Notes under the pieces: generated by a model
Seen by the model: only the letters and a program-made list of their open reading frames with translations
Databases searched by the model: none
Told to the model about the DNA's origin: nothing
Shown here: in pieces, positions 9,879 through 21,800 of the stretch
How positions within the stretch are numbered: the first letter of the stretch is position 1
How the letters are laid out: the number at the start of each line of letters is the position of its first letter
Made by a program: the position numbers and the translations under genes
Source of the DNA: Aquilaria yunnanensis
Taxonomy: Eukaryota > Streptophyta > Magnoliopsida > Malvales > Thymelaeaceae
Reading direction: 5' to 3'
DNA: 64,000 nt
NCBI GenBank assembly: GCA_039654915.1
Contig: CM077593.1
Location: 57,356,501 to 57,420,500, forward strand

Positions 9879-10745
9879 TGATAGCCAAAGGCTATCGCCT
9901 CAATCTGGCCGAACACCCTGCCACAACAATGGCCAGAAGAACTGGCGCTTCCCGGGAATTGGTGGAATCATGCACCTCGGGAGATAGCCGGAGAGCTCCG
10001 AGCCTCGGCACGCCAGTAAAACTTGAGGACTCCATTCGCCCCCCAAGGTTGTGAACAGCGCGCCTTCGTAAAAGTGGCACCAGACATTGCTGCCCGAACA
10101 TGATATCCCCGAAGGCGGAACTCCCTGGAACTGGGAACCCCCGGACTGAGGGTATGCTTCCCGAAGAGGCTCTGTCCGAACTAGAGGACGACCTCGCCCA
10201 GGGACCTCGGGAGTACGGCAGGAGCATTTATGGAAGCATTTAAGGAAGCCTCTGACACGTCCCACCACAGACGTAAAAAGTCGCCCTGACGCGCAGACGC
10301 CATCAGAATCACATCATGGCCCGTCTCAGCACAAGGCTCGAGGCCATCTGGTTACCAACTATCTGTCCCCTACGCCCAGAAGTTCAGGAGCATCCGACCG
10401 CACACGTGTCATGATCTGAACGGGCTAGGTATTCCTATATATACAGGAAATAAATACTTGACAGGAGGTTGGTAGGCCGGAGATACAGCTCCCACACTCT
10501 GAGAAAATACCAGGCGAGACTTTTCTGCCTTTCTCTTTGAGCTAGTGACTTTCTCCTTTTTCCGGCCACCACTGACTTGGGCGTCGGAGGCTTCCCCCCC
10601 GGAAAAACACTCCGGGGGCCTCCTAACCCTGTTTACCAGCTTTTCAGGTACTCTCCTTGGGGCGACCTACCTCCCAGGCGTTCTTCCTCCTATAAGTCTC
10701 CTCAACAGTCATCATGACTCAAAACGATGAGGCCCCAGGCCATCA
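9879..10745 (+). repeat. 3' LTR of element A (867 bp)
   Basis: Begins TGATAGCC after the polypurine tract and ends CATCA, where the match with the 5' LTR stops and flanking sequence CTTATAACC begins. It has exactly the length of the 5' LTR of element C (55911-56777). Confidence 0.95.
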
Positions 10746-11403
10746 CTTATAACCAAAACCCAAGCTTCAAATCATCAAATAAACAAGGAACTAGCAAGAA
10801 ATCAATGTTACCTCACATCAAAATAGAGAACCAACTGGAAACATGAAAAACAACTCCAAATCCATAAAAAAAAGCTTGAAACATGTTGCCCAAAGCTTAT
10901 ATACCTCTTGGGTCTTCAAATTCCACCATAAACACTTGATTTTGAGCAAGATTTGAAGGTGAAATTAATGGGAGAAGTGGGAGCTCGGGTTGGGCTAGAA
11001 AAGAGAAAAAATGGCAACCACACAACCTTTACCAAGTTTAAAACAAAGCTTCTACCCTTTAGCCCTCAAACTTTTCTTAAATTTTCAGAAAGCCTCCTTA
11101 CCCAAATAATAATTATAGTCAAACCTTGGTCAAATCTTGTTTCGTTAAGCTAAATTTTGAGTTTAAAGCAAGGGTTAGGTTTCCAAAATTGAATTTTTAA
11201 CTTTCGGGACTCGGCATGACACTTTGGGATGTAAAATTTCAATTTTTCCCTTGAACCGTATTTGGTGCCTTAACCTTCTCAGAACTTAGTGAACTATGCC
11301 CAAATGCCTATTCTTGCTAGGTGATCTTGGAATAAGGTTCCAAACTAGGATTTAATTTACTTTACCTTATTGGGTCAAGCATTCCACTAGGAGGACCATA
11401 ACA
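10746..11403 (-). repeat. Partial LTR of old gypsy relic D
   Basis: Read on the minus strand, an LTR begins at 11403 with TGTTATGGTCCTCC, directly after a purine tract (11417-11405, AAGGTGGGGAGAA). Just before this, GGAATTTGGAGGACCAAATTCT-like sequence resembles the end of H pol. Element A is inserted in this LTR, so its remainder lies left of the window. The only open frames are short and look random. Confidence 0.65.
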
Positions 11404-13340
11404 TTCTCCCCACCTTGTAGAATTTGGTCCTCCAAATTCAATCTCCCTACCTTGAGATGCTACCCTAGGATAAGGTGCCAATGTATCCTAACTAAACCTA
11501 CCAATAGGGATTATTTTGACAACAACCCATTTGGTGCCAAACTACTTGACTCACTCAGTAAATTAACTTGTCTCTATGGATTCGGTGACCAAGACTCCTT
11601 TACACCAAACTCTGTGCTGAATCCTCTAGTGCAAGTTAGCTTAACAAGCTTTTAGAAGCATGTCCACTAACCTTACATTGATAGTTCATCCTGAAACCTC
11701 GACACTAGCCAACATTGTTCATTCTCTCCTCTATGCCAAATCCACTAGCGTAAGCTAACTTAACAAGTGATCAAGAGTGAAAGATCCGAATTACAACCTG
11801 TGAACCAGACCCATTGTGGTCCAATTAACCTAGTCAAGGACCTCTTTTGGGTAGAATGCTCATTTAGCCCATATGATTTTATTTTCTTTTCCCAAGTCAC
11901 TAACTTTTTTGTTTTTAAAGGTCAGTCACTAATAGCATCATTGTTTACTCTCATTTTGTTCAATTTTTGTTTGATTATCTATTTTAGCCATGAATTAGTT
12001 TGGAAATTAGTGAAATTTAGAATCATGAGTTTGGGCTGGTTACTAATTATTTAAACAATTTAACTTACATAATTTCTTCAACAAGAAAAGTGAGTTGAAT
12101 TATATGGAATATTCACTAAATCTTTAAAGATTTGTTCTTCGTGGATTTGATAAAATCCTAAGACAAATTGGCTCAAATTTGTTTGGTCTAATAAGATTCA
12201 TGGTTTGAACAAGATGCTCCTTTCAAATTCTTGATAGATTTGATAAAACCTCGAGATTTCAAGTGATGTCTAGGATTCCATATCCGATTAGTCTGTTAAG
12301 ATTTATGGCTTGGAATTAAAAGGAAAATTAAAAATTCATAAAAATTATTTTGCATCAACAATTAAGCAAAGAAACAAAATTTTGGAAAAGGATAAAATCA
12401 AACCCAATGGTACGAATTTTCAGGCATTAGAATAAAGTTAATTTAGTGTAACTGACTCATGTTCTTACAATCTTTCGTAGACCATTTTAAGGTGTCCAAT
12501 CGACCTAGATGAAATCAATTGGTGATGGCTCCCAAAAGCACATTGCTACAATAATTCATCAATCCCAGGAAATGGATATTTATTCTTCACAGTTCTTGAA
12601 TTCAATTACCTATAGTCTATGCACAAACATTAGGTTCCATCCTTTTTCTTCACAAACAACGATGAGGCAAACTATGGAGAAACACTCGGTCCTATAAAAG
12701 CCCTTTTTAAGGAGCTATTCTAACTACTTTTTTAGCCCATCCATCTCAGGTGCCGACATTCAGTACGGGCATATGGAAATTGGCATTGCCCTAGGCTGTA
12801 AGTGTTTGGAACACTCAATTTCTCTTTGTGGAGGTAACCCCAGAAGACATGCGAGAAATACTTCTGTGAACATATTGGCTATTGAGATTTCCTTAAGCTG
12901 CTCTATGACTACCACCCTATTCAGTGAGTAATATTCTTCTTCACTCACAATAAGAGTGGACTCCAACAACGTGCAGTGCAAGCTTTTTGCACTACTTTCC
13001 AAACCGCTCATCAAAGTCACACTTACCCTTTAGGCATCCTCAAGGATGAGCTTATAACTTGCACAATTGATTTGGGCCTTCTGCCTGCTTAACCAATCCA
13101 TCCCGATGACATCATATGGGATTGAGGCTATAACCCAAAGGTCACACAAAAGCATACGGCCCTTTGACTCTAATGGATACCCCTTTAACTCATGGGAATA
13201 TTAATGCTTTGTGACTGAGATGAAAGGTAAGGGAAATAGCTGTTTTGCCATTATCTGGTCATGATATTAGCCAATACTTAGATGAAATGTAGTTCCCACA
13301 ATTTAGTTCAATGTTTGACAATCTTTTCACAGCTAGATTT
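11404..13340 (-). pseudogene. Degenerate Ty3/gypsy gag-pol relic D
   Basis: Minus strand, badly decayed. Readable parts: a protease-end motif DVIGMDWLSRQ around 13110-13060; a linker ending LLGLPPQREIEC...PISI around 12850-12775, typical of the stretch before reverse transcriptase in Del/Tekay-type elements; and a reverse-transcriptase start FVKKKDGT, a stop, then CLCIDYR around 12660-12600. Only about 1.2 kb separates this from the polypurine tract, where intact H has about 2.6 kb, so most of RT-RNase H-integrase is deleted or unrecognisable; I see nothing else in 11404-12440. The right border before the CACTA relic is not visible. Confidence 0.65.
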
Positions 13341-13347
13341 TGTTCTA

Positions 13348-14120
13348 CACATAATTGGCTAAAATAGTCAATTTTTTTAGAGTTATGTTAGTGGAAGCAC
13401 TTGTTTGTTAGACATAACTTAGATTTCATGCATATAGAGAAAATTTTCTTTGGAAATCTCTTTTATATGTTGATGTGTGTTAAAGTTAAGCCAAAAGATA
13501 ACCCCAACGCTGATTTGGATTTAAAGGAGCTAGATAGAGTTATGAGCTCCACATGATTGATGATGGAAATACTAGCATGAAACTAAAAGTGATGTATTCT
13601 TTGGAGAAGGAGGAGGTTCGGCAGATTTATCTATGGTTTAGGGGATTAAAATTTCCAGATAGGTATGCCTATAATTTATCACATACTATTTATGCTTTAG
13701 AGTGCAGTTTATACACTTTTAAGAGCCATGATTGTCACATATTTCTCCAATGCCTATTATCTATCGCATTGTATAGGCATTTGGCAACTTTGTTTATGCA
13801 AAATTAGAAAGGTGACATTGTCAAACTCAAAAATCCCATAATCATCACTATCTGTAAACTGGAGATGATATTCTCTCCAACTTTTTTTATTCAAAGGACA
13901 CTTAGATATACATTTACCTTATGAGCCAAAGCTTTGTGAACCTATTCAGTTTCGGTGGATGTACCCATTGAAAAGGTGTAGTAGTTTCCTATACTACATT
14001 AGAACATTATCTTGAATTTAGGGTACATTAACTCATATTCTTGTATTTATACACTTATGTAGTCTATCAAGAGAAGGGTGCATAACGAAACGAAGTTAGA
14101 GGGCTCAATTATGGAGGCAT
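13348..14120 (+). pseudogene. CACTA (En/Spm) TNP2-type transposase relic
   Basis: Fragments of a TNP2-like transposase with its DUF4218-like C-terminal part are readable on the plus strand. From 13348: HNWLK, stop, SIFLEL, then VRHNLDFMHIEK (near 13407-13442) and KPKDNPNADLDLKEL. An open stretch 13553-13807 includes LKFPDRYAYNLS and SHDCHIFLQ. Near 13918-13978 comes PYEPKLCEPIQFRWMYP, and near 14070-14115 RRVHNETKLEGSIMEA. This order fits plant CACTA transposases. Several stops and shifts make it dead. No CACTA termini or subterminal repeats were found, so it is a fragment, cut on the right by insertion of E at 14233. Recognition is by remembered family motifs only. Confidence 0.7.
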
Positions 14121-14232
14121 TTTTTTGTTTAGGAGATGATAATTTTTTGTGAACATTATTTTGGTTCTAATACATTTACTAGACTCAATTGAGCACCAAC
14201 AAATGTTGACACCATGAATTTCTATTCAAACG

Positions 14233-16725
14233 TGTTACCACCACACAAAAATGGGAGAATTACAAGTGTGTCATAATGGCTAAAAACCATTATATTGTGT
14301 AATTCTGACCATAGTGATTGAAGTGTGGGTGGGTAAAAGGCATGATCAACACCTCCTTAAAATTGTTCCAAGTTGGTAACTTGGCCCCCAAGAAAAGCCT
14401 TATGGATTGCTTGTTTGTCAAGCAACCTATGGACTTCTTTGTAAGGTTTTGAAAATTTGGATACTCAATTGCAACACTCTCAAGAAAGAGACTTGGAGAG
14501 TTATGGGAAGGTTATGAATGATATAAAAGTGCTATTGGTGGATCAAATTGCTCATGGAAGGCAAGTTTGGACAAAGGAAACACTAAAGGTATTAAGGACC
14601 TAAATGTCATAGTGTAAACCTTAAGGTGTTCAAGCTTTTGACTTAAGTCAAAGGGTGGAATTGTGGGGTTATCCCATCGTGGGGGAGGCAGCAAAGACCT
14701 GATAAATAGTAAAAAATGTTGGGCACATGTGTGCCAATGAGTTTAAGACAAATAAACCATAATTAGTGAGAAGGAAAATGACATAAAGCAAGGTTAAGCT
14801 TGTTTAAATGTGCTTTGTGCCCTTAAGCTCATTTAAGGCCATCTAAGTGGCCAAGTCACTTATCCTTCTCTCATTCTTGTCCTCCTATAGCCCAAGAACA
14901 CAGCCACACTTCCTCCATAGCCACCACACCTTCAAACTTGCAATTGATTGAAATTGAAGGCAAAAGGAAGCAATTGGAGGCACAAACTAGAGCTATTGCT
15001 TGGATGCTTTAAGGATCAAGCTTGATTTTTAGAGTACCCACTTTGGTAAGGGTTCTCTTGCTCTTATAGGTTGTTTTTCATATTTTTCAAGCAACCATGG
15101 AGCAAGGGCTAAGCTTGGAAGAGAACCATGAGCTTGATGAACCAAGCTTAGTGAGGGGAGTGCACTTATTGAAGGTTTTGTGACCTATTGCCAAGTGCAC
15201 AAAGACGGTAGTGAAATGAGGGTTTCTAGAGCCCAAAGTTAGTACTAACTAGTGTTAAAATCCTCCTAAGACCATGCATTAGCTTGAGGAGGGCTTCCAT
15301 AGTGATTTATTTATGTTTATTATTTGTTTTATGGACTAATCTATGGTTATTGTTGCTGCTACATTTCACGTGTTTGTTGGTTGTGAATGACTGCTAATTT
15401 GGTTGCTATATCTTGTATATATGCATTGTGGTTTTTGTGTTTTAGTGTCTTTGGATGCATGTTTTGATGATGGTCACATTGCCTATTGAATCCAAGTGTT
15501 ACCCTTATTAAGGTTCTTAATGAAACTTACTCCCGTTCAATTCTGTTATTTCAGGTTCAGTAGAAAGACCACATCCAAACTGACCTTTGTGATTTGATTT
15601 TTGTTCTAAAATTTTAGGTACATGAACTTCCATGTGTCTAGTTATGATCAGAATAGTTTAGTGATTTTAGAAGCACATTTGGTATTTTTGGTGGTGGAAA
15701 TAATTGTGTTGTGCGGCAGCTATCCAACATCCTGTTCTGGAGTCCATTGTGTCTCAAGAACTCCTGTAACCTAGGGTACATATTTAGCTGGGTTAAGACA
15801 ATTGTGTAGTGCTTGTATGGATGTACATGTAGTGCATGTAAAATAAGACAAGTACGTGAACATTTCAGTAATGTTTTGGCTATGTAAGTGATATGGTGCA
15901 AAGCTACCTAAGTGTGAATGATGGGTTGCTTACTTGTAAATTCTGTTTTGGCCACATAAAGTTGTTAAAAGAAAGGGAATGTAATTCCTATGTGTAATGG
16001 ACATATATGGGATAGCTTTGGAGGATTTTCCCCTTGTGAATGAAGTGTTTTCACACTTAAGAAATTTTTTATGTGCAAAATGGTCATAAAGTGACCAGAA
16101 TTTTGACTCTACACTTAAACTTCTATATCTCCCTATGTAGAAGGAATCTTGGTATGAGATTTTGATCACACCTAGAGCACATCTAGAGGCTAAACTAGGA
16201 TTTAGAATTTCTGAATTTTGAGCCCTGTAGCCAAAGGTATGACATTGCAAATTTGGCTACGTTACTATTCATTTGGTCAGAATTTTGTAACCAGCTTAAA
16301 AAATTGATAACTTGGTCCATAATTGGGCTATTGATGTAAAACAAAATTTCTTGGTTTGCTCTAAGTATTTGCTTGATAATGGAGCAAATAAAATAAGGGG
16401 ATACGTGGCTAGAATGATATAGTTTATTAGTGGAAGTTATAGGTGCTGTGGCTGGTCATTAAAACTTAACAAGATTGCCTAATGTGTGGTAGCCAAAATT
16501 AAGACTTGTGCTAGTGTTTTCCTTCTTTGCTGCCATGGTGTGCATGAAATGTGAATATGTGTGGGAGGGTTGGATGAATATGCATGTGTTTACGTAGTAC
16601 CAAGAGGGACACTTGGGTAAGCACACTAAGGGTAGTGTTCTGATGGCCTACAAAACATAACCAATCCTGGGAGTCTAAATGCACAATTTTGGCACCATAA
16701 TTGGACTACCCTGGAGTGGGTAACA
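14233..16725 (+). repeat. 5' LTR of old gypsy element E (about 2.49 kb)
   Basis: Bounded by perfect 7-bp inverted ends, TGTTACC at 14233 and GGTAACA ending at 16725. Five bases later comes the initiator-Met primer site TGGTATCAGAGCA (16731-16743). Length and AT-rich, ORF-poor composition fit Del/Tekay-type LTRs. The upstream half of the target duplication would be AAACG (14228-14232); the 3' LTR is outside the window. Confidence 0.75.
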
Positions 16726-16730
16726 GAAGT

Positions 16731-16743
16731 TGGTATCAGAGCA
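16731..16743 (+). other. Primer binding site of E (initiator-Met tRNA type)
   Basis: TGGTATCAGAGCA, five bases after the LTR end. The same primer type is used by H and G. Confidence 0.85.
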
Positions 16744-16902
16744 TGGTCAGGGCATGGTTTGTACATGTACATAGTGTATAGTTGCATTGCATGCATCTAC
16801 ATACGTGAACTCAATTTGGTCAGCTGCTAGTGTCAAGTACCATTGAAATACCTACGATCTTTATATGTGTGCTATCATGAATCATCAATGCAGGAAGTAA
16901 AC

Positions 16903-17325
16903 ATGGTTGCCACAAGGAGAGGGGAACCACCCCAAAGGCCTCCTATTGATTCTAGGTAACAAAAAAATGGAAAAAATAGAGGGAACAAGGGCAATAGGGG
17001 GTACCAAGCCCTGAAGTGCCTAAGGTTTGGTTAGAACTTCAGAGGAACTTAACTCTAATTAATGAAAACTTAATGAGGTTGATTCAAGCACAACAGCAAG
17101 GAGTCCAGGTAGCTCTACCAGAACCAGTTCAAGATGCACAGCAGCAACCAGAAGAGGATACTAGGAACACGTCTAAAAATGTTCCTTCTGGAAGCTTAGA
17201 AGATATAACTAATGAGACCATTGAGGAGGAAGATGAGGATAGGAGAAATCCAAGAGGAAGAAGACTAAGGTCTGAGATTGGTAAGGTGTCCAGGACCAAT
17301 CCCTCAGTCTATGGCCATTCCTCCA
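16903..17325 (+). pseudogene. Start of E gag (5' fragment)
   Basis: An ATG at 16903 opens a frame that soon stops; a second frame from about 17004 encodes a polar, acidic segment with RNPRGRRLRSEIG, matching [12 protein letters not shown] in H gag. At 17325 the coding sequence is cut by Tat element B and resumes at 50312. Confidence 0.7.
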
Positions 17326-18164
17326 TGATGCCCTTCGGCATCATCGTTGTGCAACATGGTGAGCTCGAAGCAGGGACTGCCGGTGAGAGAACGTCTGGGT
17401 GGGGAAACTCCGGTGGGAGGACTACAAAGACTTAGAAAAACAAAGGTTAGGAGGTCCTCAGAGTATTTTTCCGGGGAGGATCCTCCGACGCCCAAGTCAG
17501 TGTTTGGAAATGGAGAGTAAGTAACGAGTAGAGGGATTTTCCGCTTGGAGTCGGATCCTCTTACCTGGGGCATTTCCTGAATATGTATAGGGAGGTGAAT
17601 AGTAGAAGTTCATTTGACACAGCCTGCCTAGATCTTGACACGTGTTCGGTCAGATGCAATCCGTACCTTCAGGGAGAGGGGGAGCATTTAGCCGACCACA
17701 GGCCGCTTGGCTAGGAGCCTAGGTCATACAAGGGCGGCGTGTCAGAGTGTGTCTAAGGGCGGCATGTCGGGGAACCTACGAGTACGGTGTGTCAGAGGCT
17801 CCTTAATTTTTTCTGCCAAACTCCTGAGATCCACTCGGTTGAAGAGAGCTCTTCGGAATAGGAGGACTTCCTTTCGAGATCATTTCAGTAATCCGGGAAT
17901 ATCTTTACCAAGGGTGGTCCCGTTCGGGGACGTTCTTCCCTGCCAAAGGTGGTTTGGTCATCTTACCGAGGATGGCGATGTACCATATTCCCGAGGTTGG
18001 TACTGTTGTCTCCAAAGGTATCGTCGAGGTCGGATGTAAGAGGGGCCGAACACCCTTCTTTCTGAAGTCAGTGCTCGCATTCCTTGCAGTCGATACTCTA
18101 CTTTCTAAGGGTGGTGCTTTGCCCGAGCTTACGGGTTTGAAGGGTGATAGCACTTCGGCTATCA
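17326..18164 (-). repeat. 3' LTR of element B (839 bp)
   Basis: On the minus strand it begins TGATAGCCGAAG at 18164 after a polypurine tract and ends GGCATCA at 17326. The other copy is 29338-29472 plus 49596-50306 (846 bp). It shares the LTR start and the U5 stem-loop block (about 17450-17490) with A, C and F. Confidence 0.93.
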
Positions 18165-18181
18165 CATGCCCCCCCTTGAAA
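18165..18181 (-). other. Polypurine tract, element B
   Basis: Minus-strand purine run ending GGGGGGGCATG directly before the LTR start. The following 18182-18550 has no gene that I recognise. Confidence 0.8.
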
Positions 18182-18550
18182 AGTCGAAGTGGAGACTTTG
18201 GCTTTAGACTCTCTGAGGACATCTTGCCGGACTCCGAGCGGGACGCTGTTTGAGGAGGTGCTTCGGCAATAGAAGGCATCCCTTCCTAGCCGAAGCGTCA
18301 TCACTTGCCCTCTGGTTAGTCCCTTGGCGATCTTTGGGTGTGCACTCCCTTTATTTTTACTTTTTTTGTTACAGGTCAGTGGACCGTCACGTCTCGTAAC
18401 CAGGCATGTCAGTTTGGATAGGCGTGCGTGGGTTTTCGCGGTGTCAGAAAGAGCGTCCTAGTTTCTCGCGTTGGAGGACACATGGCATGCGATGGTTGGG
18501 GGCAGTCACATGGATTACACCAGTCACGTCCTTTCACCTTCGAGGGGCAA

Positions 18551-18621
18551 TTATGGCGACGGTTCACCTTCGCAGGGTAGTTATGGCGACGATTCAGCTA
18601 CCCCTGTTCAGCCTATATAAA
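18551..18621 (+). promoter_or_regulatory. Promoter of the element B antisense gene
   Basis: Two copies of TTATGGCGACG-TTC (18551-18565 and 18581-18595), then CTACCC and TATATAAA at 18614-18621, 279 nt before the ATG at 18893. The same arrangement precedes the homologous gene in A. The strand is opposite to B gag-pol. Confidence 0.6.
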
Positions 18622-18892
18622 CCGTTCCTTCCCCTTATTTGTTTTCCTCTATTATTCTCTTGCTCTCATCTGTCTTTGAACTTTTCCTTCTCTTCCTTCT
18701 CTTTTCACGGCGGTGCAAGCAGCGGGGTGATTTTCGGCAACCATTTATAATAGCGTCTTCTAATCCCGACTTCGGCAAGCATTTTGGTTTCGATCGTTTT
18801 GGTTTCTATTTTTTTTCTAGTCCCCAAAGCTTCTTTCTTTTTTCCTGAAGTCTTTTCGCTCTCTTTTCCAAAGTCGTTCTCTCTTGTCGAAC

Positions 18893-21800
18893 ATGTCTTC
18901 CCCTGTACCTATTATGTTCGTCCAACCCATCCCCAAGAGCTAGCAACCTTTCATGTCTCACTGTTGTTGCTCTACCCTGAAAAAATTAGCGATGTGGACA
19001 ACAAAATTCTTTCTTCCTTCCTATGCCACCACCAGGCTGCCCCATCCTGGCCACTTTAGCTTTATGAACAGTAAGGACGAGGTTACCGTCTTCCATCCCC
19101 ATTGAAGGTTGGACTTGGATTTCCTCTGCCCAAGATGATTTGCGAATTTTGCCAATTCCATGGCATAGCCGTGAATCAGCTTCCACCCAACTCCTACTGT
19201 TACTTCAATGCCTTTCTCTGCATGTGTGGGGTTTTCAAGGTAGAACCCCACTTCATCATTTTCATGCAGTACTACAAGCTCTATCTGGTCCCGAAGGGTG
19301 GCTTCTACTTCATGCTGCCTCGGGGATTTGGGAGCAAAAAATATATGTTCACCTTCGGCACTAAAGACAGTTGGTGAGGGTGGAAAAGGAAGTTCTTCTT
19401 CCTGAAAGTGGAGGACGCATGGTCGGGCATGCCGACTAGGTGGGCTCGGGGGAAGCTAGAGACGGACGTCATTGACCCCAAAAAGTTGCTAACTCCTGAG
19501 TTGGCAGCGAGGTTTGAGGACTTCGACAGTCGTATCCAGGCTGTCGCCGACTGGGATGCTGAGGTCCCACTGCGCTCCTTGTATCCCTTCCCCATTAAGT
19601 GGGACCTCATGACCCAGGAGGTTCTTCAGGGGCTGGGGGTGCTCAAGGAGCATGAGACGGACCTCGGCATGCCAGTGTTGGGTTTCGGGAGCCAAACAGT
19701 GTAGTGGAATTTAACCGAAACCCTCCAGGATCCAAGTGAATCGGGGTAAACCGGGTGTTCGAAAATTTCATACCTAATTTTCGGTTGAGATCTCTCACTC
19801 AACTATAGAGTCGAATCACAAAACCTGAACAGTTGACGTGTTCAGTCTCTCTATGGTATCCACACGAGCCTCTCAGGATCACCACGCTTCCACCACGTCC
19901 CGACAGATGCGTTTCTCTTGCGCTCGCAGTGCTAGCTTGCGTCCTCCAAGGAATTGCAAGAGAAGAGTGCGGCTGTTCTTTTGGGAGGCTAGGGCAAGGA
20001 GACCTGCGAATTTCTCACTTAAAAGTTGTTTTTATAGTGAGACTCAACTTCCAGGCCTAATGGGTTTCAAAGCCCTAATCCAATTAGGATTTAATTTTGG
20101 GCTTAATAATGGCTTAACTCCTTGGCCCATTATTAATACGAAATTAAAGTGAAACCATAACCCAAATAATTAGCCCATGCACTCTAATGATCCAAATAGC
20201 TCTATGTGTGTGACGCAATAGGCTCTTGCCATGTTGGCAATGATCATAAATCACATTTATGATCATAAGCAATGAGCGGTGTCTAGCAACACATCATTGC
20301 TACCTAAGTGACAAGATTGTCGGTGAATCGACTAAACCTTTATGATCATCACCGATATATGCCATTGTCCCTTTGTCCAAGATATCAAGACTAAGCACGA
20401 GACATGGAATGTGTCACTCTCGTATAGCCCAATCTTTGGTTTCTTGATTGCCGAGTAGACCAACTTAAACTGACAACATTGATATCATATATCAACTCAT
20501 CGGAGCATGGCCAAGCATTTTCTAAGTCTCACTCTATCAAGGGGCCCAAAGATATCACTCCCGTTACATAGGAGGGACAAATCCCATCTTGATCATACAA
20601 ATCCCTCCGCATGATATGTGACATACCCAATGACCTCCTTCAAGTTCACTCAGTTACGAGCAACAAAGGAAAGTATCAAAGTATGTGACTCACATGTAGG
20701 GAACCTTGATGATCTTAGGTCGAAGGACTACATATACCATGATCACTATGAGAATCACTTATGACACTCATATAACGATCCATGAAGTGTTCTCATGGTG
20801 GGTCGGTCCAGTACACAAGTTCTCCAACTTGTACCCATATGTAGACTACATATCTCATATTAGTCTCCACATATGCTAGTCATTATGTATTATTGCAACC
20901 CGCTCCACAATAATACTAGACTAGGGACGTTTAAGAATATCATTATTCTAGGGTTACAATTATGTTTATTACGTTACGCAGAAACAAAACAACAAACAAA
21001 ATTGCTGGATTAATGCCTCAATAAAATATCATGACTCAATGTGCAAAAATACAATCATCTCATGATTGGCTTTTTTTGGGCACAACACTAACAGCCAGCG
21101 CCTGCCACCGACGGGAAGAAGTCCTGGCTGGTGATGCTTCTTCGGGGGGAGCTCTCTTACAAAGCCCTTTTTAAGAGTTTCTTTCCATTTTTCAGTATAA
21201 GTATCCTTTTGGACTTACACTGATATTTTCATACTTTTTCAAAGATGGGTGATCAGTTGGCCGCTTTCTACAAATCCCTTTTCCTTGGTCAAGCCGAGAA
21301 AGGGGGAACAGACGAAGAAAGGGGCCCTGAAACGGTGAAAGACAACTGGGGCCGGTCCGTATTCGGCTAGGAAGGTGAGAAAGGACCCTCTTCCCCCACC
21401 TTCGGAAGATGTTGAGGAGGCTGAGGATCTGCCCGAGGTCCAGGCTGACCTGCAACCGGAGCTTGCCATCAGCTCTATTCCCCGGAGTCCCACTACTTCG
21501 GTGGACCTTCTAGGCTCTTCGGCAGGGGGCGCTTCTGCTGAGGAACTTGGAGAGAGCAGAAGAGGCAAGGGCAAACACGTCCCTGCCGAAGTGGAGGAGG
21601 TTCGGGACTTCGACGATGACGTCGCCGAGGTGCCGCCAGGTTTGTTCCATAGACAATTTTTAGTGCTCTCAATCTTGTTGATATATGACTTAAGGAATAA
21701 TGTCTTAATGGAACTGTGCTTTGACTTTATAGAGGAATTGGCGCCCTCGGCATGGATGGTGGAGCATGCTCGAAAGCGGGCCCTTCGGGACTCTCACATC

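Larger units (their letters stand above)
1..10745 (+). mobile_element. Tat-lineage Ty3/gypsy retrotransposon A (5' end cut by window)
   Basis: Almost complete LTR retrotransposon. Order: 5' LTR (last 522 bp), primer site, gag-pol, stem-loop repeat array, antisense multi-exon gene, polypurine tract, 3' LTR. Tat lineage is inferred from the second RNase H domain before integrase and the long 3' region with an antisense gene. The 3' LTR is 867 bp; if the 5' LTR is equal, about 345 bp lie outside the window and the element is about 11.1 kb. The 522 shared LTR bases differ at three sites by eye, implying a young insertion (roughly 0.2 million years at a commonly used plant rate of 1.3e-8 per site per year; approximate). 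It lies inside the LTR of relic D; the right-hand target duplication would be CTTAT (10746-10750). Four nonsense codons in gag-pol make it non-autonomous. Confidence 0.95.

Noticed and set aside
17016..17435. A continuous 139-codon protein crossing 17325
   Set aside because: It fuses E gag to the B LTR across an insertion junction.
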